21,015 bases of DNA. It comes from a virus. The stretch covers positions 1 to 21,015 of IMG/VR virus record IMGVR_UViG_3300045007_000460; one strand, 5' to 3'. The position numbers and the translations under genes were made by a program. Positions within the stretch are counted from its first letter, which is position 1, and each line of letters begins with the position of its first letter. The notes under the pieces were generated by a model, which was not told the origin of the DNA, did no database searches, and was given only the letters and a program-made list of their open reading frames with translations. Of this stretch, positions 1 to 6,366 are shown piece after piece.

Positions 1-1
1 A

Positions 2-172
2 CTTATCAAAATCATTTGTGACAGCCCAATAGCCATGTTTGATTGGACGGGTAATACTGTAACCACCAAATCTACTCACATTCGTCTATATTTAAGAGAG
101 ATTGGATGGTCTAGAAAAAAGATAAATACAGCATTCAATTCCATAAAACAAATGATTAAAGAAATGCTGTAA
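2..172 (+). CDS. 3' end of an unknown gene (truncated by window edge)
   Basis: The frame is open from the first bases of the window to a TAA at 170-172, giving about 56 residues that end in KQMIKEML. The visible part is mixed polar and basic, with a WSRKKINTAF segment that could be the end of a helical DNA-binding domain, but no family is recognisable. It ends 9 bases before the GTG of the SNF2 helicase gene, so the two are probably cotranscribed. The start and most of the gene lie outside the window. Confidence 0.55.
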   Translation, partial: LIKIICDSPIAMFDWTGNTVTTKSTHIRLYLREIGWSRKKINTAFNSIKQMIKEML

Positions 173-181
173 TCCAAGTGG

Positions 182-2305
182 GTGGTAAGTATTCCAGCTC
201 AGGAGAGTTCCTTGGATATTCCTACTACAACCAAAATAACTACAGAAGTCCATTGTTGTCGCTGTGGGTTACTTTTAGAAAAACACATCAGCAGAACAGC
301 CGGAATTGGGCCTATTTGTGCTGAAAGGCTGGGAATTTGCCAAGAAGCCCTAGTCCAATTAAATTGGGAACTTAATCCGAATAAGGTAGCCGCCACCAAA
401 GACGATGGTGAATTGGTTCTTACTTTTATTTCCGAGAAATCCGAAATTTGCCTTTCTTTTCGCTACAAAAAAGAAATAGTTGAAACTGTAAGAAAAATAC
501 CAGGAAGACGATATGAACCACATAGCAGAAAGTGGTTTATTCCTGCCTCAAAAGAAAATGTCGAACTTCTTCTTGTGCTTCCTGAAACACGAATATTCGT
601 AGGGCACCTAGCCCACTTTCAAACTTTACTAAAATCGCCCCACTCTGGACGTCTCAGCAATCCTGAGGGGGGATTTAGGGGTTACCCAGAGGAAAACTCC
701 AACAAAGCCGGTTTAATACAAGGACAAATAGCACTAAATTTTCCTTATGACCAAAACCTGATTATGAAAATAAGGCAGATTCCTGGTAGAAAATGGGATT
801 CTGCTAGGAAGATGTGGTTTGCTCCTGTAAGTTATGATGCTATCCAAATACTGAAAGAACTAAATTTCCAATTTGGGAAAGAATTGCAAAAGAAAGAAGA
901 AGAATTAAAACCCAAAATTATAAAAGAAATAGAATTGCCCTCTGGATTAGAACTCTTCCCTTTTCAAAAAATGGGAGTAGAATTTATCGAATCCAGAGGA
1001 GGAAGAGCTTTACTAGCAGATCAAATGGGCTGTGGGAAAACTTTGCAAGCCATAGGTTGGTTGCGAATTCATCCAGAACTACGACCCGCTATCATAATTG
1101 TCCCTTCCAGCGTCAAAATTAATTGGGAACGTGAAATCCACAAGTGGATCCCAAAGCAAAAAACCATTATTTTACAAGGTCGGGACTCCACTCTTCCTTT
1201 GCCCACAGATATCAACAATAGAATGATTATCATAAACTATGATATTGTAAAAGACTGGAAAACTCGTTTAAAGCAAATAAATGCAAAGGTCCTGATTGCT
1301 GATGAATCTCAGATGATAAAGTCTCGTGGCGCTAAGCGTACCAAAGCTACAATGTCCTTAGCTAAAGTCATTCCTCACATAATTTGCCTAAGTGGGACCC
1401 CCATCATGAACAGACCCATCGAATTTTACAACACCTTGTACATGATAAATCCGGCATTATTCCCAAGTTGGTGGGGATTCGCCACACGTTATTGCGGGCT
1501 AAAGAAAACCTTTTGGGGCACAAACGTGTCTGGGGCAACAAACATAGAAGAATTACACCAAAAATTGACAGAAACGGTGATGTTGAGAAGACTAAAACAA
1601 GATGTTCTTCCAGAATTGCCAGAAAAAATAAGAAGTGTTGTGCCCATAGAAATTACGAACCAAACAGAATACTGCCAAGCAGAATCTGATTTCATTTTGT
1701 GGCTCAGGAAAAAAGAAGGGAGACTTGCTGCTGAAAAAGCAGAAAGGGCCGAAGCCATAACTAGAATAACCTACTTAAAAACACTAGCAGCCAGGGGGAA
1801 AATAGAAACAGCTTTGTCTTGGGTACAAGACTGCATAGAAACCAATAACAAAATAATTGTTTTTGCTGTTCACCATGAAATTATAGATTCAGTTACGAAA
1901 AAATTTCCAGAAGTTTCTGTGAAACTTACAGGCAGTGAAAATTTAGAACAAAGACAAAAAGCCATAGACACCTTTCAAAATGATCCAAATTGCAAAATCT
2001 TTGTGGGTCAGCTGCAGGCAGCAGGGATAGGAATCACCCTGACCGCTGCTAGCCATGTAGTTTTTTTAGAATGTGGGTGGAAACCCTCTGAACACGACCA
2101 AGCAGAGGACCGTGCTCATCGCATAGGGCAAAAAAGTTGTGTCAATATTTACTATTTAGTTGCAGAAAATACAATAGAGGAGGAAATTATCAAGCTTATT
2201 GACCAAAAGAGAGAAATACTACAAAGAATACTTGATGGAACAACCCCAGAAACTGAAAGTATTCTAACAGAACTACTAAACAAATACAAAATAGGAGAAG
2301 AATAA
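182..2305 (+). CDS. SNF2-family helicase (SMARCAL1/HARP-like) with N-terminal zinc finger
   Basis: This 707-residue protein is a DNA-dependent ATPase of the SNF2 superfamily 2 type, likely acting in remodelling or fork repair of the element's DNA. In order: a zinc finger like that of DUF6011 proteins (Cys25/26, Cys28, then GIGPIC with Cys46); two HARP-like modules at about 77-135 and 177-225, each with an IPGR(R/K) and a (K)WF/MWF signature; a linker at 142-165; then the motor. Motor motifs seen are ADQMGCGKT (about 279-288), the DES-type motif II IADES (about 373), SGTP (about 403) and the C-lobe motif AEDRAHRIGQ (about 641-650). The GTG start at 182 is required to keep the zinc finger but lacks a good ribosome binding site. 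Residues 142-165 are encoded exactly by one copy of a 72-bp inverted repeat. The stop overlaps the next start (TAATG). Confidence 0.93.
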   Translation: MVSIPAQESSLDIPTTTKITTEVHCCRCGLLLEKHISRTAGIGPICAERLGICQEALVQLNWELNPNKVAATKDDGELVLTFISEKSEICLSFRYKKEIVETVRKIPGRRYEPHSRKWFIPASKENVELLLVLPETRIFVGHLAHFQTLLKSPHSGRLSNPEGGFRGYPEENSNKAGLIQGQIALNFPYDQNLIMKIRQIPGRKWDSARKMWFAPVSYDAIQILKELNFQFGKELQKKEEELKPKIIKEIELPSGLELFPFQKMGVEFIESRGGRALLADQMGCGKTLQAIGWLRIHPELRPAIIIVPSSVKINWEREIHKWIPKQKTIILQGRDSTLPLPTDINNRMIIINYDIVKDWKTRLKQINAKVLIADESQMIKSRGAKRTKATMSLAKVIPHIICLSGTPIMNRPIEFYNTLYMINPALFPSWWGFATRYCGLKKTFWGTNVSGATNIEELHQKLTETVMLRRLKQDVLPELPEKIRSVVPIEITNQTEYCQAESDFILWLRKKEGRLAAEKAERAEAITRITYLKTLAARGKIETALSWVQDCIETNNKIIVFAVHHEIIDSVTKKFPEVSVKLTGSENLEQRQKAIDTFQNDPNCKIFVGQLQAAGIGITLTAASHVVFLECGWKPSEHDQAEDRAHRIGQKSCVNIYYLVAENTIEEEIIKLIDQKREILQRILDGTTPETESILTELLNKYKIGEE
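605..676 (+). repeat. 72-bp perfect inverted repeat, copy 1 (in frame inside SNF2 gene)
   Basis: Bases 605-676 are the exact reverse complement of 16029-16100, 72 of 72 positions; identity stops sharply on both sides. The left edge (CACCTAGCCC) falls on a codon boundary and the element supplies exactly 24 codons, HLAHFQ at the start and NPEGGF at the end, placed in the linker between the two HARP-like modules. It contains a small internal hairpin, CTCAG-CAATC-CTGAG (653-667). No transposase is nearby and no target-site duplication is evident. Confidence 0.95.
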
Positions 2306-2439
2306 TGACAATCCCGGAGAAGATTAGGCAAAAAATTGTTAAGTTTCATCTGAATCTATTCAGACAATTTCTTACTGAATGTAGAAAAACTCAGGTAGAA
2401 AATATTACTGATTACTATAATTGGTTCGAAATACCATAA
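2305..2439 (+). CDS. Small hypothetical protein, 44 aa
   Basis: The ATG overlaps the stop of the helicase gene (TAATG) and is preceded by AGGAG at 2292-2296, the layout of a translationally coupled phage gene. The 44-residue product starts MTIPEKIRQKIVKFHLN and ends NWFEIP; it is mostly helical and amphipathic, with no recognised motif. Its coupling to the helicase suggests a small accessory partner, but that is inference only. Confidence 0.6.
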   Translation: MTIPEKIRQKIVKFHLNLFRQFLTECRKTQVENITDYYNWFEIP

Positions 2440-2474
2440 AGCAAATTGCAGTAAATGTTAAAAGGGTGATACAA

Positions 2475-2633
2475 ATGACACAACGGACACGTACTCTGAG
2501 TACGGACATAGGTGGCGAGTCCACCACAAGGGCAACATGATTGAGATTTATACCAGACCCAACATTCATGATTGTCTGTAGACACCACGGACCACGCATA
2601 GTGCGACGGAGGATAGTACGGTATTCTGAATAA
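2475..2633 (+). pseudogene. Possible small gene interrupted by an in-frame TGA
   Basis: An ATG at 2475, preceded by AAGGGTG, opens a frame of 21 codons to a TGA at 2538-2540. The same frame then continues for 30 codons with protein-like content (FIPDPTF, then CRHHGPRIVRRRIVRYSE) to TAA at 2631. It could be a gene killed by one nonsense change, a read-through site, or noncoding sequence. The region 2440-2696 is GC-richer than its flanks, and a second frame (WRVHHKGNMIEIYTR, ending at the TAG that covers 2579-2581) also looks protein-like without a start, so a frameshift is another option. The 80-codon open frame on the opposite strand over this region has no recognisable content. Confidence 0.25.
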
Positions 2634-2696
2634 CCATGCACGAGCACAAAATAAATATTATTTTCTTAGAAAAATAAACTTCACATAGGAGACCAC

Positions 2697-3020
2697 GTGG
2701 GAGAAGAATTCAAAAACTCCTTTTCCATAGGTTTGCTCCTCTTTCTGCTTATTCCCCTTTTGCCCTGGGTTGTAATTTGTATTTTTATATATTACGCGGT
2801 AAAAGTCCTCATGGAAGCTGCAGAAAAGTCGGGAGAAAAAAACCCATCAGGAGAAGAGACAGCAGAAGTTTCTGAAAGAGACTATCATGACGCTGTGGCT
2901 GCCTTAAGCAAATTAGGCTTCACTAAGGCAGAAGCAAGAGAAGCTGTTCAAAAAGCCATGGAACAAGGAGCAATAAAAATTGAAGATTTATTAAAGAAAG
3001 CTATTCAAAGTAGGGGATAA
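2697..3020 (+). CDS. Membrane-anchored protein with RuvA-C/UBA-like domain
   Basis: This 107-residue protein starts at GTG 2697, with AGGAG at 2686-2690 giving ideal spacing. Residues about 10-38 are a long hydrophobic stretch (one or two membrane passes, around LLPWVVICIF), followed by a charged linker. The tail, about 62-101, reads DYHDAVAALSKLGFTKAEA and REAVQKAM. This is the three-helix pattern of RuvA domain III and related UBA-like folds: DAVxAL, LG(F/Y), AEAxxAV. In RuvA this domain contacts the RuvB motor. Here it would face the cytoplasm and could tether a partner protein to the membrane. The fold call rests on motif reading; the partner is unknown. The next gene starts 3 bases after the stop. 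Confidence 0.75.
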   Translation: MGEEFKNSFSIGLLLFLLIPLLPWVVICIFIYYAVKVLMEAAEKSGEKNPSGEETAEVSERDYHDAVAALSKLGFTKAEAREAVQKAMEQGAIKIEDLLKKAIQSRG

Positions 3021-3023
3021 CTA

Positions 3024-3470
3024 ATGTATTTTTCTGTATCAACTAAAAACAAAGACCCAGATTTTTCTTGGATTATTGTCAAAAACCCCAACTCCACTTT
3101 TTCCAGAAATCTGTCGGGAGAAGATTGTACCGTAACAGCCAAATTTGAAAACGAACAGACCTTTGCTGGTCATGTTCAAAATTCACCATTAACTTTCCTA
3201 GAAATAGCCCGCAAATTAAATATGGGCAATTATCTCCACGCCCAACTCTCAGCGGTATGTCCCCATAACTTGCGGGGGTTTGATACTACGTTTCGTTCTG
3301 CACTAAGGGGTAATTTTACGGCCTCAGAACTGCCAGAAGAAAAATACTTTGCACCCAAATTTTTCACTGCTATCTTGGGACCATGTCACCGAAAAGAAAG
3401 AAAAATGCTCCTTTACCAACATTGTGAATGGTTTTACAAAACCCCATATTTGGCATTTAAATCAAATTGA
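3024..3470 (+). CDS. Hen1 N-terminal-domain-like protein (RNA repair)
   Basis: The 148-residue product resembles the N-terminal domain of bacterial Hen1, the 3'-terminal RNA ribose methyltransferase. Features that match by eye: MYFSVSTKNKDP followed by IIVKNP (Hen1: an L-T-I-T-T start and a HKNP/HKHP segment), the NYLHAQLSAV and FRSALRGN segments (Hen1: QYVNDRPY and FGTALAGR), and ELPEEK..AIL. No SAM-binding or HEN1 catalytic domain follows, so it could not methylate. In known systems the Hen1 N-domain binds and stimulates the Pnkp ligase, and a Pnkp ligase fragment follows here, overlapping by 122 bases in another frame. The similarity is weak and the neighbour raises confidence. It may be a streamlined activator or a deletion remnant. 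Confidence 0.55.
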   Translation: MYFSVSTKNKDPDFSWIIVKNPNSTFSRNLSGEDCTVTAKFENEQTFAGHVQNSPLTFLEIARKLNMGNYLHAQLSAVCPHNLRGFDTTFRSALRGNFTASELPEEKYFAPKFFTAILGPCHRKERKMLLYQHCEWFYKTPYLAFKSN

Positions 3471-3906
3471 TACAATGTGTTGGAGCAATCCGGTTTTCAA
3501 GCCTTGTTTGTGGCATGAAGTAGATTTATTGTCTACAGCATCAAAGTCAAAATCCATAGCAAGATGGAAAGAATTCTGTGACAGGGGGGAGGGCTTCGTC
3601 TATAAACCAGCAGAATTCTTAAACTATACAGAAAACTATTATCCAATACAACCAGCTTTAAAGGTGAGGGGGAGAGAATATCTCCGCATTATCTATGGTA
3701 TTGACTATTTAGAACCAGAGTATTTCGACAGGCTCAAAGCAAGGGGGACAAGAAGAAAAAGAGTTTTGGCTATTCAAGAACATGAACTAGGCATGAAAAT
3801 TCTTTTGTCTTTTTTAAGGCGAAACAAAACCATGACAGAAAAATTTGTGGCAGCTTTTATTGGAATGGAAACAGCAAATATGGCTAATATAGACGCCACA
3901 CTATAA
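3349..3906 (+). CDS. Pnkp/Rnl-type RNA ligase, C-terminal part only
   Basis: The frame carries the C-terminal signature of the ligase module of bacterial polynucleotide kinase-phosphatase. With TTG 3349 as residue 1: a HIWHL segment (33-37), ligase motif IV EGFVYK (81-86), motif V region ALKVRGREYLRIIYG (103-117) and the family-specific tail RLKARGTRRKR..ALGM-like stretch to the stop. Motif I (KxDG), motif III and the kinase and phosphatase domains are absent, so adenylyl transfer is not expected from this protein alone. The only starts are TTG 3349 or ATG 3475; the latter has no ribosome binding site and would drop HIWHL, which is also conserved in the family. The gene may therefore need a frameshift from the overlapping Hen1-like frame, or be a remnant of a Hen1-Pnkp locus after an internal deletion. 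Confidence 0.75.
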   Translation: MHPNFSLLSWDHVTEKKEKCSFTNIVNGFTKPHIWHLNQIDTMCWSNPVFKPCLWHEVDLLSTASKSKSIARWKEFCDRGEGFVYKPAEFLNYTENYYPIQPALKVRGREYLRIIYGIDYLEPEYFDRLKARGTRRKRVLAIQEHELGMKILLSFLRRNKTMTEKFVAAFIGMETANMANIDATL

Positions 3907-3918
3907 GGAGAAGGAAAA

Positions 3919-4065
3919 GTGAAAATTGTATCAGCACTGTGTTTTGGGTGGTTTTGGTTTCTCAGTTTACTCGCTATTAGGGAGATCAACCTTAATCCCG
4001 AAGGGGCGTGGATAACCGCAATGCTCGCAGCTATTGCTTTAACTATCGGACTATTGTCGTGGTAA
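3919..4065 (+). CDS. 48-aa membrane microprotein
   Basis: A GTG at 3919 follows a strong AAGGAGAAGG site. The product has two hydrophobic segments, at about 4-19 (VSALCFGWFWFLSLLA) and about 29-47 (AWITAMLAAIALTIGLLSW), joined by a short polar turn REINLNPEG, so a two-pass hairpin in the inner membrane is likely. No family is recognised. Context (another single-pass microprotein directly downstream) fits small phage membrane proteins of unknown role. Confidence 0.65.
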   Translation: MKIVSALCFGWFWFLSLLAIREINLNPEGAWITAMLAAIALTIGLLSW

Positions 4066-4099
4066 CAAGAAGGAAACATAATACTTGGGGAGATTAAGA

Positions 4100-4168
4100 A
4101 TGAAAAAAATTGATATAGTTTTATTAATAGCATTTGGTATTGCAATAATCTATCTATTGACAAGATAG
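4100..4168 (+). CDS. 22-aa single-pass membrane peptide
   Basis: ATG 4100 is preceded by GGGGAG at 4087-4092, spaced 7 bases. The peptide is MKKIDIVLLI followed by AFGIAIIYLLTR: a lysine-rich start, about 17 hydrophobic residues and a terminal arginine, the minimal plan of a transmembrane microprotein. The short length limits confidence, but the site, membrane pattern and position between two genes support expression. Confidence 0.5.
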   Translation: MKKIDIVLLIAFGIAIIYLLTR

Positions 4169-4193
4169 TGGGGGTCCCATACAGAGGAATCAG

Positions 4194-4730
4194 ATGATAT
4201 ATTTCACCTCAGATTATCACCTTGGTCATTACAATATTATCAAATATTGTAACAGACCATTCAATTCAACAGCACAAATGGATGAGACTATTCTCACTAA
4301 CCTATACAATTCTACTAAATCAGGGGACATCCTGTATTTTTTAGGAGACCTTACTTTCAGCAACGAAACAGCAGACAACTTCTTTAGGGCATTCAAACAT
4401 CTAAAGATCATTTTTATTAAAGGAAATCATGACAACAAAAAAGCTGCTGCGATTGCTAAAAATTATGAAATTCCTGTTTATGATTTGTTAAGTATCACGA
4501 TTGATACTATTCCACTGACTCTTTGTCATTATGCCATGAGAACATGGCATAAGTCTCATTTCAATTCCTACCAACTACATGGGCATAGTCATGGTACTTT
4601 GCCCCCCATGGGAAAACAGTATGACGTTGGGGTAGATAACAACAGATTTTTCCCCATCTCTTGGGACACCTTAAAATCTATATTGGCAAATTCCCCAAAT
4701 AATTTAAACTATATAAATCATGCCCTTTGA
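4194..4730 (+). CDS. Calcineurin-like metallophosphoesterase
   Basis: This 178-residue protein has the full set of metallophosphoesterase motifs: D7-x-H9 (TSDYHLGH), G51-D52 (FLGD), G77-N-H-D80, C111-H112 and G130-H-S-H133. These bind two metal ions and hydrolyse phosphomonoesters or diesters. The short length and the SDxHxGH start match a group of small phage and bacterial phosphoesterases whose substrates are not settled. A GAGG site lies upstream of ATG 4194. The last 11 bases overlap the primase gene start, implying coupled translation. It could remove 2',3'-cyclic or 3'-phosphate ends, which would suit the RNA-repair-like genes nearby, but that is speculation. Confidence 0.92.
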   Translation: MIYFTSDYHLGHYNIIKYCNRPFNSTAQMDETILTNLYNSTKSGDILYFLGDLTFSNETADNFFRAFKHLKIIFIKGNHDNKKAAAIAKNYEIPVYDLLSITIDTIPLTLCHYAMRTWHKSHFNSYQLHGHSHGTLPPMGKQYDVGVDNNRFFPISWDTLKSILANSPNNLNYINHAL

Positions 4731-5640
4731 TGCACTAAAATATTTGGAAGATTACAATATTCCCTACAGAGCTAGCGGTAGAAACGTTGGTTCTGGTTGG
4801 GTGGGTATTCACTGTCCCTTCTCTTCCTGTCCAGACCCCTCTGTCCATGGTGGATTTAATCTAGCGGGCGGCTTTTATTCTTGCTGGCTGTGTGGTTGGC
4901 ACTCCTTGGAAAAAGTCATTATGGCTTTGGAGGGAGTTTCCTACTATGAAGCACAACAACGAATTTCGGAGTACCAAACCACTAAAAGCAACTATAGGCA
5001 AGAAATCACAATATCCGGAATAAAAAACATAACCTTCCCAATGGGAACCACCAACATTCAATCGCAACATAGGGAATATCTAATCAAAAGAGGATTTGAC
5101 CCTGACGAAATTGTAGAAAAATATCGTATACTAGGGACAGGTCCAGTTTCTTTTATTACTACCGGAACCAAAAAAATCAGTTTCCAACATCGAATTGTTA
5201 TTCCAGTAACAATTCAAAGAAAAATCACCAGTTTCCAGGGGAGGGATATTACAGGCAAAAGTAGCATTAAATACAAACCATGTCCTAAAGAATTACAAGT
5301 TTACCCACTGAAAAGTACCATATACAACCTTGACAACTGTGACACAACAGTAGTAATAATGGAGGGAGTATTAGATACCTGGAAGTGGGGAGATGGGGCT
5401 GTGGCCACTTTTGGTCTTCAGTATACCGAAGACCAACTATTTATGTTGTTAGAACATGGAGTAAAAAGAGTTGTGGTCATGTTTGACCCAGAACCCCATG
5501 CCCAAAAACAGGCAACCAAACTAACCAAAGATATTTCAATTTTTGGAATCAAGGCTGGAAGGGCTGTGCTCGAAAATAAAGATCCAGGAGAATTAACAAA
5601 AGAGGAGATTGGAAAGTGGAAAAAGAAACTAAGACTTTAG
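4720..5640 (+). CDS. DnaG-like primase (CHC2 zinc finger plus Toprim)
   Basis: The 306-residue protein synthesises RNA primers. Its zinc-binding domain has Cys32, Cys37, His43, Cys55 and Cys58 (CPFSSC, then FYSCWLCGWH). The Toprim fold carries the acidic motif EGVLD (about 215-219) and the MFDPE motif (about 254-258). A glycine-containing linker IKRGFDPDEI (around 124-134) matches the RNA polymerase domain entry of DnaG-type primases. It is shorter than cellular DnaG (about 580 residues) and lacks the helicase-binding C-terminal domain, as in many phage primases. It overlaps the phosphoesterase gene by 11 bases. The cognate helicase is probably the DnaB/RepA-type protein at 12584-13891. Confidence 0.92.
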   Translation: MPFDALKYLEDYNIPYRASGRNVGSGWVGIHCPFSSCPDPSVHGGFNLAGGFYSCWLCGWHSLEKVIMALEGVSYYEAQQRISEYQTTKSNYRQEITISGIKNITFPMGTTNIQSQHREYLIKRGFDPDEIVEKYRILGTGPVSFITTGTKKISFQHRIVIPVTIQRKITSFQGRDITGKSSIKYKPCPKELQVYPLKSTIYNLDNCDTTVVIMEGVLDTWKWGDGAVATFGLQYTEDQLFMLLEHGVKRVVVMFDPEPHAQKQATKLTKDISIFGIKAGRAVLENKDPGELTKEEIGKWKKKLRL

Positions 5641-5888
5641 ATTGGGTAATGAAATCAGACGCAGAATTAATAGATTGGTTACAAAAACAACAAGGTTGTG
5701 GGTTAATCAGCAGCGACAACGGATATTGGGCTGTATCCACTAGTGGGATACAAAACGTTCCAGTTGGGGGAGACCCCCAAGACATTGACACCACATTCTT
5801 TGTTTTTAAGCACGAATGGAAATCTACTATACGAGAAGCCATTCTTGCTGCTATGGATGAATTAGGGGGTGCCACAAATGGTGCGTAA
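5616..5888 (+). CDS. Phage-type hypothetical protein, 90 aa
   Basis: The chosen GTG at 5616 has AGAGGAG about 9 bases upstream and overlaps the primase gene by 25 bases; an internal ATG at 5649 has no site. The core reads ELIDWLQKQQGCGLISSDNG and then IDTTFFV..WKSTIREAIL. I believe this pattern recurs in small phage and prophage proteins of unknown function, but I cannot name the family. It is acidic, soluble, probably alpha/beta, with no catalytic motif. Confidence 0.7.
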   Translation: MEKETKTLDWVMKSDAELIDWLQKQQGCGLISSDNGYWAVSTSGIQNVPVGGDPQDIDTTFFVFKHEWKSTIREAILAAMDELGGATNGA

Positions 5889-6147
5889 AGGGCGACAAAA
5901 AATGATATTAAAGGTATTATGCTTCACAACAGTTCTTTTATGCAATACTTCTTTTGCTCAAACCAAACCCCAAGAGAACTATACCATTTATGGTCGTGGT
6001 TATCAAGTGGAGGGATATGTTAAAGATGGAGTTATTTATGATAAGGGGTATCGCGTAAAAGGCTATTACAAAGAAGACAATCGTGGGCAAGGAACTATCT
6101 ACGACAGAAAATATGAACCTAAAGGCTACTATAAAAGGAACAAATAA
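5878..6147 (+). CDS. Secreted protein of three IYD-GY repeats
   Basis: From ATG 5878 (89 residues) the protein has a basic N-region, a hydrophobic core LKVLCFTTVLLC and a likely signal-peptidase site after NTSFA, so it should be exported. ATG 5902 is an equally possible start. The mature part is three copies of a tyrosine-rich unit of the form IY(G/D)xxYxxxGYxK: IYGRGYQVEGYVK, IYDKGYRVKGYYK, IYDRKYEPKGYYK. Such repeats occur in small periplasmic or secreted proteins of Gram-negative bacteria and probably form beta hairpins; the function is unknown. It overlaps the preceding gene by 11 bases. An exported protein among replication genes suggests an accessory cargo gene. Confidence 0.75.
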   Translation: MVRKGRQKMILKVLCFTTVLLCNTSFAQTKPQENYTIYGRGYQVEGYVKDGVIYDKGYRVKGYYKEDNRGQGTIYDRKYEPKGYYKRNK

Positions 6148-6366
6148 ATGGATGCACGTGGTTACTATGAAGTAGAACTATCAGAATTAATTGAATTCTG
6201 TGGTGGTCGGGGCAAAATTTTTGCTCAAAAGAACCCCCGCAGTTTCATGGTGAAGAAACACCAAGAATTTATTGATTCCTTGTTTGACAAGGGATATGAT
6301 GAAATTGGGGAATTGCACATGCAGTCTATCGATGATTATGTTGACTGGGGTGGGCAATGGACCTAA
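6148..6366 (+). CDS. Hypothetical protein, 72 aa
   Basis: ATG 6148 directly follows the previous stop, with AAAGGA upstream. The product is acidic and rich in aromatic residues (MDARGYYEVELSELIEFCGG ... DDYVDWGGQWT). No motif or family is recognised. It overlaps the next gene by 10 bases, consistent with an operon. Confidence 0.6.
   Translation: MDARGYYEVELSELIEFCGGRGKIFAQKNPRSFMVKKHQEFIDSLFDKGYDEIGELHMQSIDDYVDWGGQWT

Noticed and set aside
1384-1689. 101-codon + frame inside the SNF2 gene
   Set aside because: It overlaps the helicase motor in another frame and has no recognisable content.
2421-2436. TTCGAAA T-loop-like sequence suggesting a tRNA
   Set aside because: The flanking bases do not form a T stem and no acceptor or anticodon arms can be drawn.
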